64,000 nucleotides of DNA from Gambelia wislizenii. Lineage: Eukaryota; Chordata; Lepidosauria; Squamata; Crotaphytidae. Location: assembly GCA_030847615.1 (NCBI GenBank), contig JAUMIR010000001.1:383700687-383764686 (forward strand), in the 5' to 3' direction. The position numbers and the translations under genes were made by a program. The notes beneath the pieces were generated by a model. That model ran no database searches, had not been told where the DNA came from, and was given only the letters and a program-made list of their open reading frames with translations. Positions 1-11,500 of this stretch are shown in pieces. How positions within the stretch are numbered: position 1 is the first letter of the stretch; each line of letters opens with the position of its first letter.

Positions 1-711
1 AGATAGATGTCTAAAGAACTTTCAACTGAGCTAAGACATAAAAGGAACATGTACAAGAAATGGAAAAATTGGGAAATCACCAAAGAAGAATTCAAACTAA
101 TAGCCAGCTTGTGTAGGGGGGGAATCAGAAAAGCAAAAGGACAGATGGAGCTCAGGCTTGCTAGAGAGATTAAAAACAATAAAAGTGGGGGTTTGGATAT
201 GTCTGTAGCAAAAGAAAGACCAAGGAAATGGTAGTGCCACTTTATGGAAAAGATGGTGAAATGTGACAGGGGGCAGAGAAAAGGCAGAACTACTCCACAG
301 CTTTGCCTCAGTCTTCTCCCAAAACAAGAACAGTGCACAACCTGGGGAAAATGGAACAGATGATACAGTAGGGGAAATGCAGCATAGAATAGGAAAGAGG
401 TAGTTCAGGTATACCTGGCCAGTAAAAATGAATTCAAGTCTCCAGGGCCACATGAACTATATCCAAGGGTACTAAAAGAACTGGCAGAAATCATCTCAGA
501 ACCACTGTCAATAATCTTTGAGAATTCCTGGAGAACAGGAGATGTCCCAGCAGACTGGAGGAAGGCAAATGTTTTCCCCATCTTTAAAAGGCGGTGTTGG
601 GGGGGAGAAGACCCAGTCAGCCTGACATCTAGAGCAAGAAGGAAAGATTCTAGAGCAGATCATTAAACAGACAGTCTGTAAGCACTTAGAAAGGAATGCC
701 ATGATGACTAA

Positions 712-1040
712 GGACCTTTTCAGACGTGATTTTCGGCAGCAAATATCCCAAAACAGCTCTGCTGCTACTGCGTGGCAGGGGAGCAGTTTCGGATGACGCC
801 GTCCCTCTGCCGAAACCCTCCATGTCACTTCCGTGACAGAATGGAGGAAGCTGTGGCGTATTTCATTCATTAATGTTGCCCGTGAATGAAATATGCCGCG
901 GCTTCCTCCATTCTGTCACGGAAGTGACACGGAGGGTTTCGGCAGAGGGACACCATAATCCGAAACCGCTCCCCTGCCACGCGGCAGCAACAGAGCTGTT
1001 TTGGGATATTTGCTGCCGAAAATCATGTCTGAAAATGTCC
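712..1040. mobile_element. Hairpin MITE (Harbinger-like), TSD TAA
   Basis: A 329-bp near-perfect palindrome. Left end GGACCTTTTCAGAC and right end (reverse complement) GGACATTTTCAGAC, with arms of about 150 bp. It is flanked by TAA on both sides (709-711, 1041-1043). Removing the element and one TAA rejoins the CR1 reading frame (MMTK + SQHGF), which fixes the boundaries. The internal core GCTGCTACTGCGTGGCAGGG recurs in other MITEs of this window. No coding capacity. The 3-bp TWA target and GG..CC ends point to PIF/Harbinger mobilisation. Confidence 0.85.
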
Positions 1041-1884
1041 TAAGTCAACATGGGTTTTTGAAAAACAAGTCGTGCCAGACTAATCGTATATCTTTTTTTT
1101 ATATAGTGTTACAAACTTGGAAGATGAAGGGAATGCTGTGGATGTAGTGTATCTTGATTTCAGTAAGGGACTTTGACAAAGTCCCCATGATATCCTTGCA
1201 AAAAAAAAAGTTAGTAACATGTGGGCTAGACAATGCAACTGTTAGGTGGACTTGTAACTGGTTGACTGACCAAACCCAAAGGGTAGTCACCAATGGCTCC
1301 TCTTCATCATGGAGAGAAATGACTAGTGGAATGCCACAGGGATCTGTCCTGGGCCCAGTGCTATTCAACATCTTTATCAATGACTTGGATGAGGGAATAG
1401 AGGGCATGCTTATCAAGTTTGCAGATGACACCAAATTAGGAGGGGTAGCTAACACCCTAGAAAATAGGATCAGAATGCAAAATGACCTTAATAGGTTAGA
1501 AAGCTGGGCCAAAACTAACAAAATGAATTTCAACAGGGAGAAATGTAAAATACTACACTTGGGCACTAAAAATGAAATGCACAGATATAGGATGGGTGAT
1601 ACCTGGCTTGATAGTAGTACATGTAAAGGAATCGAGGAGTCTTAGTGGACAACAAACTGAACATGAGTCAGCAGTGTGGCAGCTAAAAAAGCCAATGCGA
1701 TTCTAGGCTGCATTAATAGGAGTATAGTATCTAGATCAAGGGAAGTAATAGGGTCACTCTATTTTGCTTTGGTCAGACCTCACCTGGAATACTTTGTCCA
1801 GTTCTGGGCACCACAATTCAAGAAGGATATGGACAGGCTGTAACATGTCCAGAGGAGGATGACCAAAATGGTGGGAGGTCTGCT

Positions 1885-2083
1885 GACTCATGTTCAGTTT
1901 GTTGTCCACTAAGACTCCTCGATTCCTTTACATGTACTACTATCAAGCCAGGTATCACCCATCCTATACCAGTGCATTTCATTTTTACTGCCCAAGTGTA
2001 GTATTTTACATTTCTCCCTGTTGAAATTCATTTTGTTAGTTTTGGCCCAGCTTTCTAACCTATTAAGGTCATTTTGCAATGGT
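1885..2083 (-). repeat. Inverted duplication of CR1 sequence 1478-1671
   Basis: The reverse complement of about 1885-2083 matches 1478-1671 with about three mismatches over roughly 195 bp. On the minus strand it encodes the same CR1 residues (NDLNRLESWAKTNKMNFN). It replaces the short CR1 piece expected between the GGGAGGTCTG and GGCTTAGGGAACTGG motifs. Confidence 0.85.
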
Positions 2084-2264
2084 GAGGAGTGGCTTAGGGA
2101 ACTGGGTATGTTTAGCCTAGGGAAGAGAAGGTTAAGAGGTGATATGATAGCCATGGTTAAATATTTGAAGGGATGACATACTGAGGATGGAGCAAGCTTG
2201 TTTCCTGTGGCTCCAGAGACTAGGACACAGAGCAATGGACTCAAACTACAGGAAAAGAGAAAAA

Positions 2265-2850
2265 ATCGTCTTCCCTGCCCCCAAAGCCTTAAATAAAGAC
2301 AAAGGAGTGAAGGAAAGCACAAACAAACAAAAGAATGATGGAGCGATCAGCCGGTTGCAGCATGCGCGCACACACACACACACCACCCACGCGGGGGCTA
2401 GCCTCATTCCCGATTGTCTTCCCTGCCCCCAAAGCCTTCCTTTGAAACAAACAGGAAGGGCTCAGAGCAGATTTCCCAAAGTGGGTTGCAAGCAGAAGAA
2501 TGGGCAAATGGCAGGCTCGGTGGATTTCTCTCTCCAACCTCTCCGTCTATTCGGAGAAGGCACAATGGTCACTCCAACCAATCAAGATTCAGCTCTGTTC
2601 ACGCTAATTCGAAAAGGTCTCTGAAAGTTCACATAGACATTTGTGAATGGAAAGTTCACATGACCAATTGTGCGCATTTTTGTGAACTTTATCAAAAAAG
2701 TCGGGAAAACTAGCGAAAGCTGATACTGCGCAACTTATGAGTTTTTCGCTCCCCCTCCTTCTGAAAAGGGCGCTGTGGCTTCGAAATGCGTGGGAACTAT
2801 CAGGCTTCTTGTTGCATTCTTTGAGGATTTATTTTGCCATGTAAACGGCC
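2265..2850. other. No gene seen; (CA)n microsatellite
   Basis: Contains a short (CA)n run at about 2368-2383 and a local repeat of the motif CTTCCCTGCCCCCAAAGCCT (about 2270 and 2420). I recognise no gene. Confidence 0.6.
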
Positions 2851-2855
2851 CCAAA

Positions 2856-2975
2856 TATAGACCTCTGCCCTATTTAGGATTGCCCAACATCTCTGGAAAC
2901 TGCACAATAACTCACAGTGGTGGGTGTACTAGTCTGACTCAGTTTGGCAAAGTCTCCTATTCAGTGTAGGTAATA
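2856..2975 (+). repeat. Dispersed repeat A, copy 1
   Basis: This stretch is homologous to the reverse complement of about 44975-45110; both share ATTGCCCAACATCTCTGGAA and the CAGTTTGGCA region. Family not recognised. Confidence 0.6.
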
Positions 2976-4213
2976 AGGCAGTTCAGCAGTTCAGCACTGA
3001 TTGTTCTCAATGAGACCATCCCTTGTCAGCAAGAGGGAGGGAAACCAATTTGTACTTTAAAATGAGGACTGACTCTCTAAGATGGCCAAGGATCCAGGCT
3101 TTTCACTTCCCTGTCCTTTAAGTCTTCCTATATATGCCTTTACTATGTGTGCAGACTCTGGCAATAGGCAGCTTCCTGACTTAAGCATCAAAAGTCAACT
3201 TGCAATTAATATTTATTGAGCATAACTCATAACAGTAAAGTATCCCCCACCCTATACCTATGCTTAATTATCTCCCAAACAGACTACTGCAATGTGCTCT
3301 GCATAAAGCTGAGGTGAAATTGCTGAGAGAAGAGTTAAACCAGAGGCTGACAAAAAGAAAATGGATGGGGATTTAGTAAATTGAGGTAAATACTGTTGGA
3401 GAGTGTAGCCAAAAGGATGAGGATCTGGAAAAGGTGGAAATCCAACTTGTAACAAGAGTTTTTAAGATGGAAAATGTCTGGGCTGGCTCTGTGTTTTCAG
3501 AGAAAGGATAAGAATTGTGTTGGAATTTGGAAAAGGATCTAGGGAAACCTGCTGAGATCAAGGATCTTCCTTAATATCAGAAGAAAGAGTGTTGTTTTGA
3601 AAGAATTAGTCAAAAGTAAAGATTTTTACATTAGAGAAGATATGGTGATCTTGGAGGCCATAATTAAGATAATTAAGGGATAGCTCTCAGTGCCCAAGTC
3701 TACCTCTTCTGTGAAGGGGCACAGCTGAAGGCTCGAAGGCTGCTCAGCCCTCCTCCTCCCCCCAGTGGAGGAGTCACCTGTGAAGCTAAAATACTGGTAC
3801 CCCCCCAGCCCCATACATCATAATAATCGGTGATATTTAATAATTTGACCTTAAAGCGGACTTCCACAGAAGCTGCAGAACCACGGACCCCTGAAAAATC
3901 CCAAGGAGACACTTTGGCTGAAGTCATGTGTTGCTTTAAGGAGGGGCCATTGGAAATTCAAAATTTCAAAGCAACACAAAAGGTGAAGCTGGACCTAAGG
4001 AAATATTCTCTGGGCACACCAGATGGTTGACAATAAAGCCCATCAACTGTAGCTGAGGTATCCTTTGTCTCTAGGCAACATCTTTCTAGGTTCCAAGACT
4101 AGCTATAGAAAAAGGTAGTCACTGCTTTTCAATTTCAAAGCAACCACTCATCAGTGAGTACTTGACATCTCTGGTGGTTCATTGTCAATCATAAAAATCT
4201 CCTGAAATGCTTT
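2976..4213. other. No gene seen
   Basis: No convincing coding region. About 3712-3785 resembles part of the dispersed repeat at 5590-5680 (GAAGGCTGCTCAGCCCTCC-like). The rest appears unique. Confidence 0.5.
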
Positions 4214-4311
4214 GTTCTCACCAGGGTCAGTTTAAGGAATTTTGGGGGCCCCATATGTTTATCTCAGGTCAATGTAACCCAACCTATTCACAGTACAGGA
4301 TGTTCAGATTA

Positions 4312-4547
4312 CAGTAGGACCCCCGTATACATGGATTCTTTATCCATGGGACACAAAACAGCACACCTACCATAGACTATTCCTAAAAAATATCTCCTCC
4401 CTAGCCATTTTCTAGGCCCTCCAAGGCAACTCTATGGTATTTTAAACCAGAAGTCCCATTATTTTCAATGGTGTTCACTATTATCCACAGTTTTCAGAAT
4501 CCATGCCCGCACAGAACCAATACCCAGTGGATAAGGGGGGCCTACTG
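4312..4547. mobile_element. pogo/Tigger-like MITE, TA target
   Basis: TIRs CAGTAGGACCCCCGTATAC and (reverse complement) CAGTAGGCCCCCCTTATCC, flanked by TA on each side. 236 bp, non-coding. Homologous copies lie at 62568-62804, 11501-12300 and 33421-33682. Assignment to the pogo side of Tc1/mariner is by TIR style and TA duplication. Confidence 0.75.
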
Positions 4548-4687
4548 TATTACATAATTTGCCACCAATAATTTAGTTTAAAAATTATATTATAGGCACT
4601 AACAAAATATTTTTTGTTAATTAGCAATTAACGTAATGGTGTAGATTTCCTCAAAAAAAAAAAGAAAGAAAGAAAAAAGAAAAGAAA

Positions 4688-5345
4688 GTAGACTACAAAC
4701 TAAACATGAGTTAGCAGTGTGATGCAGCAGCAAAAAATGCCAATGTGATTCTAGGTTGCATTAATAGGAGTATAGTGTCTAGATCAAGGGAAGTCATAGT
4801 GCCACTGTATTCTGCTTTGGAAAGACCTCACCTGGAAGACTGTGTCCAGTTCTGGGCACCACAATTCAGGAAGGATATTGAGAAGCTGGAACGTGTTCAG
4901 AGGAGGGTGACCAGGATGGTGAGAGTTCTGGAAGCTATGCCCTATGAGGAGCAGCTTAGGGGAGCTGGGTATGTTTAGTCTGGAGAAGAGAAGGTTGAGA
5001 GGGGACATAATAGCCATGTTTAAATATTTGAAGGGATGTCATACTGAGGATGGAGCAGGCTTGTTTTCTGCTGCTCCAGAGACTACGGGACAGAGCAATG
5101 GGTTCAAACTACAGGAAAAGAGATTCCACCTAAACATTAGGAAGAAATTCCTGACCATAAGAGCTGTTTGGAAGTGGAATACACTGCCTTGTAGTGTGGC
5201 GGAGTCTCCTTCTTTGGAGGCTTTTAAAAAGAGGCTGGATGGCCATCTATTGTGAAGGCTTTGATTGTGTGTTCCTGCAGGGCAGAAGCTGATTGGATGG
5301 GATGGCTGTTTGGGTCCCTTCCAGCCCTATGATTCAGGCTGCATT
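4688..5345 (+). mobile_element. CR1 LINE 3' fragment inside the hAT composite
   Basis: Encodes the CR1 ORF2 C-terminus ([52 protein letters not shown]). The 3' end reads GGGTCCCTTCCAGCCCTATG-like, as in sauropsid CR1. The same fragment with the same 5' boundary is in the second hAT copy. Confidence 0.85.
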
Positions 5346-5448
5346 CAGCGCCTGGGAAAGTTACTTTTGGATTACACCTCTCAGAATCCCCCTGCCAGCA
5401 GATTTCTCAAGGTCTGGTTGCACTGTTCCTTTTCCACCATTCTCTAGC

Positions 5449-5906
5449 CCAGTGGTCTTTAAACAGAGGCTGGATGGCCATCTGTCAGGGATGCTTTGAT
5501 CATGATTTCCTGCATGGCAGGAGGTTGGACTGGATGGCCCTTGTGGTCTCTTCCAACTCTACAATTCTATGATTCTGTGATTATATGATATCCTCACAGG
5601 GGGTCCACAAAGGCTTGAAGGCTGTTTGGCCCACCTCCTCCCTGTAGTGGAACAGCCATGTGACAGGAACCAAGGCAAAGGGTGATTGGCTTGGCCTGTA
5701 CAATGCCATTCAATCCACAAACATTCAGGAAGAAGCAAGAATGCCTCTGAGGGAAAGGTTAATGGATGGTGTACCTGTATTGTTTTTGTTATTAGCTATT
5801 ATTATTAGGGTTTTAAATCTTGAGTTAAGTTTTAGGGCAACAAAAGATATGTAAAGGGGGTCCCTGGTAAAGAAAAAGTTAACAACCACTGCTTAGCCCA
5901 ATGGCT
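5449..5906. mobile_element. Dispersed repeat B with hAT-like ends, copy 1
   Basis: Begins near CAGTGGTCTTTAAAC and ends near GTTAACAACCACTG, a hAT-style inverted pair. A CR1 3' tail (5455-5580, ending ATTCTATGATTCTGTG) sits just inside. The right half is homologous to 8215-8540 (shared AAAGGGGGTCCCTGGTAAAG). Confidence 0.5.
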
Positions 5907-6018
5907 CTCACATAGCACTAATTGGATACTGGTGTTAGTGACAACAATAAAACCATTGTTCCCAGTAATATTACTCCAATTTTTTATTTATATTCTTTAT
6001 ATTCTTCTGTTAAAAGAA

Positions 6019-6466
6019 CCAGAGTGTTGTAGAAGTTTCTGCATTGCCCTATGACTGTGGAGACCAGGGTTTGAATGCTTACTCAGCCATGAATACCCAC
6101 GGGCTGACCTTGGGCAAGTCACACTCTCTCAGCCTCAAAGGAAGTCAAAGGCAGACCTTCTTTGAACAAACCTTGCCTAGAAAACCCCATAATAAATTTG
6201 CCTTAGGACTTTTTCAGACATGAACAAGAAGGCTCATAACAGGTGAGATGCTGCTGCGTGGCAGGGGGCCTGTTTCGTATGACAACGCCCCCCTGCCAAA
6301 ATCAGCTGTGTCAGTTCCACGAGAGACTGGAGGCAGCCACACCATATTTGGCCATTTTTTATTCACGGGCAACTTCTGCCTGTTAGGAGCCTCCTTGCGC
6401 GGTAAGTTCACGTCTGAAAAAGTCCTTAGTCAGAAATGACTTCAAGGCACATGGGCAAATACACAC
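6019..6466 (+). mobile_element. tRNA-derived SINE, split by a MITE
   Basis: The head has a B-box-like AGACCAGGGTTTGAATGC, then TGACCTTGGGCAAGTCACAC, and the body ends with ATGACTTCAAGGCACA. This is the common lizard tRNA SINE body. It is interrupted by the 220-bp MITE at 6206-6425, and the flanks rejoin at TTA. Confidence 0.75.
6206..6425. mobile_element. Hairpin-type MITE (Harbinger-like), TSD TTA
   Basis: Ends GGACTTTTTCAGACATGAAC and (reverse complement) GGACTTTTTCAGACGTGAAC, flanked by TTA at 6203-6205 and 6426-6428. 220 bp, no coding capacity. It has the internal core GCTGCTGCGTGGCAGGGG. It lies inside a SINE whose halves rejoin exactly. Confidence 0.85.
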
Positions 6467-6614
6467 AAATTCCTTTTGCAGGTTGAACTCAATTGGCAGC
6501 CAGGGGAAGAAGCTGAAGAAGACCAAGGGTTGAAGGGAGGAGGAAGGGGAGAGAAGGACAGGTTAAGAGCAGCTGGAAAGATGGGCTGGAGGGGATCTAT
6601 GTGAAAGTTAGGAA

Positions 6615-6741
6615 AGGGAAGAAAGAAAGAAAGAAAGAAAGAAAGAGGAAGGAAGGAGAGAGAGAGAGTGTGTGAGAGAGAGAGACAAAGTCAGAAAGAA
6701 GGGAGACAAAGAAAGAAGGAAGGAAGGAAGGAAGGGATAAA

Positions 6742-6789
<48 letters not shown>

Positions 6790-6792
6790 AGC
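6615..6792. repeat. (GAAA)n / purine-rich microsatellite
   Basis: Long GAAA and GGAA arrays interrupted by GAGA tracts. Open frames here are low-complexity Phe/Ser/Leu strings and are not genes. Confidence 0.9.
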
Positions 6793-7144
6793 CTTTTCTG
6801 AAGATAGAGCAGGGGAGAACAAGAGATGACCCCTCTTCCCTCCCCCCCTCTCTCTCTCACACACACACTCACCCCTCTCTGACATGTGTTTGACAATCAT
6901 CCTGGAAGGAGGGGGGAGGGAGCAAGAAACTCCCTCCAGAATCAGCCACCCAGAGAAAGCTCCATCTTTCTCTTTCACTTTTGCTTTTGCTTTCTAGTTT
7001 GGGAAACGCTGGTTGTTGTTTTTTTTAAAGCCAGCAGGAGGTTTTTTCAGGAGGAGGATTAGGTCCAGAGGGGACCCCTTGCCTGTGTGGGACCCCCCAC
7101 AGATGCTGATTTGGTGGTATGGTTAAGCCGGCCCTGGTTCTCAC

Positions 7145-8214
7145 TTAAAATCCTATCAGGGCATGTTTTGGGGTATAAATAGCCTGAAACTTCACACCAG
7201 CCTGCACAGATTCATTTCCTGTGGACACTCTGTGCCCATCTAAACAGTAAAAATACCTCTCATGGAATTTGCTGGGAATCTTACCAGTCTAAACAGGATC
7301 CAGCACCAATCCACACTATTCGGAAGGAGGGGGGGCCCAAAATAGCAAAAACAATGGGGTAAAAACCTTCACAGATTTCCCCATACTTTTTCACAAACTG
7401 CGAGGCTGGTGCACGTTTTTGCTCTTTTGGACTATTGAACAATAAAAAATGAGAAGGGGAGCACAAAGCTGATTGGCCAGATGAGAGCGGGGGTAGGGCT
7501 TGCTAGGAGGACAAGCACCTGCTGCCGCTATGTTGGATTTTCACCTTAGTGATAGTTTGCTAAGGCGATAAAAAAGGATCAATATTTCCTGCTTTGCTTT
7601 GGAGAATCGCTCTAACGCACCAGCGTACCTTGGGATGATTTTTTTTAAAAAAATGGCGGCAGTGAAGAGCTAACATGAGTAAACCATTCACACCCACCAT
7701 CAGGGGCTTATGGGGGCTTCCAAGGCCAGAAAAACCATTTGGTGTGGTTGCTGCTGCTGTGAGATGCCAATAGTATGATGCAGTTTCGATTTTTTTCCCC
7801 TTGTGTTGATGGGCCCTCTGTCTCTCTGTGTAGTGAGGCACATAATTCTATTTCCTGGGGACACTGTGTCCCTCTTTGTAGCCACTCCTGCCTCATCTAT
7901 TCATGCTGCTAGCCTGCTTTGAGACTTCGGAGTACAGGACAGATGGTATAACACACAAAAATCCTTCTTCTATTCCCTCTAGCCAAACACTTCCCACCTT
8001 TCTTTCATTAGGTTTTTGTGAATGCTTCTCTGTATGAATGTGTGTGTGATTGAAATTTTAATAAAGATTATTGTAAAGTCATCATCTTGTATGTGTCTGT
8101 TTAGAGTTAGTAGGGGTAAACATAGGTGTAAAGATCCCATTGTTGCCCCCTCTCACATTGCTAATTGAGTTGCTGCTAATTTCCCCGATTAATTAAAAAA
8201 ATTGATCTTGTGTG
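7145..8214. other. No gene seen
   Basis: No element or gene recognised. Small open frames have no coding character. Confidence 0.5.
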
Positions 8215-8540
8215 GAATTGCCATGTCACTAGCAATTTGGGTAACACCTGACAGGAGTCAAGACAAAGTCTGGCTGGCTGGCTTGGTCTGCACATTGCCA
8301 TTCAATCTGCTCCATCCACAAACTTGCAGAAAGAAACAGGAGAAAAGTCTCCCACCCTCTCCAGTGTCTCTGAGGGAAGATTTAGTGGATAGTATAATGG
8401 CTTTATTATTATTACCATCAGGTATAATTATTATTATTATTATTAGGGTTTCAAATCCTGAGTTAAGTCTTGGGTGACCACAGCAACAAAAGATATTTAA
8501 AGGGGGTCCCTGGTAAAGAAAAGGTTAAGAGCCACTGCTG
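8215..8540. mobile_element. Dispersed repeat B, copy 2
   Basis: Shares with 5660-5900 the motifs GGCTTGGTCTGCACATTGCC, TTATTATTAGGGTTTCAAAT and AAAGGGGGTCCCTGGTAAAG. It ends GTTAAGAGCCACTG, a hAT-like terminus. Non-coding. Confidence 0.55.
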
Positions 8541-8683
8541 TAGATTATCCTACCATATCATTACCAAAATTATCTAAACCTTAAATGTTTTTAATACAAA
8601 TATGCATCATCTTGAATGTATCCATACTGCATCCTTCTCCAATAATAATTATGCATGTAGCCACATAGACTCAACAAAAATAT

Positions 8684-8832
8684 ATTCGGGGTAGCCATGT
8701 TGGCTGTGCAGCAAAATAGAACATAATCCCAAATCTACAAACAGTGATACCTTTATTGGGCCAATTCCAAAGCATAACATACATTATGCGAGCTTTTGAA
8801 GCTTCATTGGCTTCTTCATCAGGCAAAGATGT
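8684..8832 (-). repeat. Unclassified dispersed-looking repeat
   Basis: The phrase GCGAGCTTTTGAAGCTTCATTGG followed by TTCTTCATCAGGC resembles a retroelement 3' end widely seen in reptiles. Class not determined. Confidence 0.3.
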
Positions 8833-8849
8833 TAAAAATGATACAGGAA

Positions 8850-10684
8850 GCAAATGGTGATGAACTTAGAGTCACAGGCCTACATTCTGTCTGAGATGTT
8901 GTCAGTTAATATGTTATTGAGGGATTTCAATACAGGCAGAGGCCATTCCCCTTATTGGCCATATGAAGACTAGAGACAAAGACCAATAAAAAGAAAGGTA
9001 ATGATATTTCACTTCCATTAGCAACAGAAAACTAACTTCTCTTGAGATCACAATACAGTGGCTGCAGTGACAGGCTGGTGTGATGGTCTGGACTTTTATC
9101 CCATTTTGTGACAGTTAATCGGGGAGGAACAGGCCGGATACTCAGCCAGAATACACCAGCAGGGAGCCAATGATCCTGGCTCATGTAGATGAGCCCATAG
9201 TCACTTTCCAACCTTTTTTTTTTTTTTTTTTTGAGAAATTCTGAGAAGCTGAGCCTTCATGGTGGTTGTTTTATAACTGGTAGCATCATTTTTTTTAAAG
9301 TGAAAAGACAGACAGAAAGAAAAACAAATAAGAAGAAAATGGAGAAACATAATATGATCTCACTGGGTTATCTGGATGTTGGGAATGTTTGAAGCTCTCA
9401 TTTCCAGCCCTTTTCATTGCTCACATGTCTTGTTCTCCTCCCTGCCTCTCTTTCCCCCACCCTCACTGAAATACCTGATTAGGGCCATGTTTAGAAGAGA
9501 ATACAGGAAACGACATGAATCCATGTCTGTTTTCACCTAGTTGCAGTTTAGGTTCTTTTGTCCAATTCTGCACTGAGGACTGTGGTTAGTTTTAACTATG
9601 TTTATCCAAACAGGCCAGGTATAGCAACTATGGTTTCATGGCCAAAACATAACTTAAACTAATAGGAATTTGTCCTGGTTTTGACAAAATGAAGAACTGC
9701 TGTTGGCTAAAATTGAAAGCAGATGATTCCAATTTCTTCCTTGTGCCTGTGCCTGAAGAGAGGGAAGGATGTACATGAATCCAAGAATTATTAATGTAGC
9801 AGTAAACGATATAGCAGTAAATTATTTAGGATCATATCTGAATGTGACCTCTCCCTCAAATTTTGTCTGACAATCTTACCCTCAACTTGCATTCATCAAT
9901 CCCATATGATTTGGTAACTGAACTGCCCCCATTTTGTCAGTAGGAAAATAAAAGTGCTAAGGAGTTTCTTCAGAGTGAAATATTATTGCAAGTTTATCTT
10001 TATAAGCATTCTGCCATTCTGTTACTTATAATACTTACCTAAGGCCTGGCAGTGAGATGCTGAAGATAAAGATCTTTAGCTTTTTAAAAACTAGCATACA
10101 TTCAGATAAACAGACTTGGTCTATTACTGCTTCTCATAAACTTAGAAACATTCACACCTGACTACAGCAGCTTCAACATTCAAATGAAATCATAATTAGT
10201 ACACATAACTTAACAGGGTAACTTTTGTAAAATAGAATAAATGAAGTAATTATTATGGAAATGCAATTATTTTTCTCATGTCAAATAATGACTTCATTTT
10301 GAAAAGTGTAATATTATGCCATGGGTCATATTCAGCCAATTTTTTTCTAGCTAATAAGGCCAACTCTGACCTCAAATATGGATTTGATTATACACAGAAA
10401 GTGTGGCCTTCTTCACTGCACTTTGTTCTCATTTCATGTTTTTTTAAGGGAACAAAAGAAAACAAAGAAAAATGATATCTTTTTCTCTGCAAATTATATT
10501 CCAACACCATCAGCAGAAGTAAATTCATCCCTATGCTAAACTGACAATTATCCTAATTAGCAATGTGGTTAAATTATTGATAATTACTTGTGTATCAAAC
10601 TGGAGAAGTCAGTGTCATACAAGGAATGGCTTCACTGGGATTTTCTTATTAGATGGCCGGAGACAGGAAACAATAAATATATTC
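8850..10684. other. No gene seen
   Basis: AT-rich sequence with a T18-19 run near 9216. I recognise neither genes nor repeats. Confidence 0.5.
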
Positions 10685-10687
10685 TAA

Positions 10688-11401
10688 GGGCTTTATCAGA
10701 CGGGGCTGAAATAGTGGAATTACAACATGACAGTATCACAAATGGGTTCCTGTTATCACATAACATTATCCTCCTGTGGTCTATGTGTGCTCCACCTGTT
10801 AATTAGGCGTAACTTTTAATTGATGTGCAAAGCCATCAATAGCCCTCAATATTGCTGTTTTCATGGTATTGACAAGCATGTGATAATCATGTCCCTTTGT
10901 AATCATGTGATTCCAGTGTGAATGGGTGGTCCTCTTCTCCCCCTCCCATTTCCTGATAAGAACACATAATTAAACTTCCAGGGGAGAATGTGAAGAGGAT
11001 CTACCCGGCACTCTTTTAATCAACTGTCACCCTTTCTTGGTATCTTTAAATGTTTAAGTGTTTATTTGTAAAGTTCTTTGGCTATTTATTTGTTTTTAGT
11101 GTTTTAGAGGAAGTCTTGTGTCTTCTTGCAAGAACAGCCAAAATCTCGCCCATGGAAAGTCATGGAAGTAAGATAAAAATCTTCTTCAAGGCGCATGCAC
11201 CGACCAGCAGGAGGAGTTAATACACTGTCATTAGAAGGCAATGCGAAGACAAGTGTTACTATAGCACAAGCTGAAATCCTGTTCTTAAACTACTAGAGGT
11301 GGTCATGCAATAATTCTGTGATTATGGTGACATGCCACTATGTTTCGGCTTTCCGCGGTCACAGAATTACAGCATTTTTAGATGCTAGTCTGATAAAGTC
11401 C
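10688..11401. mobile_element. Harbinger-like MITE, TSD TAA
   Basis: Ends GGGCTTTATCAGAC and (reverse complement) GGACTTTATCAGAC, flanked by TAA at 10685-10687 and 11402-11404. 714 bp, non-coding. Confidence 0.75.
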
Positions 11402-11500
11402 TAAGACTCAATGTAAGTTGCAGGAGATAAAAAAGTGGCTGCTGGGTGATGGTTCAGAAGCTGAAGGTGATGGATCATTCATTACCAGCCAATTTGATTA

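Larger units (their letters stand above)
1..2264 (+). mobile_element. CR1-type LINE, internal part of ORF2, broken
   Basis: Degenerate CR1 reverse-transcriptase region. Residues 7-234 give the linker typical of CR1 ORF2 (ITKEEFKLIA, IRKAKGQMEL). About 500-690 gives the RT start (SWRTGEVPADWRKANVFPIF-like). 1154-1645 gives RT core motifs MPQGSVLGPVLFNIFINDL and KFADDTKLGG, so FADD is intact. After 1671 comes the conserved C-terminal part ([17 protein letters not shown]). The element is interrupted at 712-1040 by a hairpin MITE and at about 1885-2085 by an inverted copy of its own sequence. It has several stops and frameshifts and is not functional. Homology to CR1 is recalled from family knowledge, not searched. 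Confidence 0.85.
4222..7136. mobile_element. hAT-type composite transposon, copy 1 (8-bp TSD)
   Basis: Ends are CAGGGTCAGTTTAAGG on the left and ...AAGCCGGCCCTG on the right (reverse complement CAGGGCCGGCTTAA). It is flanked by an exact 8-bp duplication GTTCTCAC (4214-4221 and 7137-7144). CAGGG termini with an 8-bp duplication are hallmarks of the hAT superfamily. No transposase is seen. Inside are a pogo-like MITE, a CR1 fragment, other repeats, a split SINE and a (GAAA)n tract. The copy at 62453-63903 shares both ends, the MITE and the CR1 fragment in the same order. Confidence 0.85.

Noticed and set aside
97..453. 118-codon minus-strand frame
   Set aside because: Shadow of the plus-strand CR1 sequence.
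6597..6978. Open frames of Phe/Ser/Leu repeats on the minus strand
   Set aside because: Translation of a (GAAA)n microsatellite.
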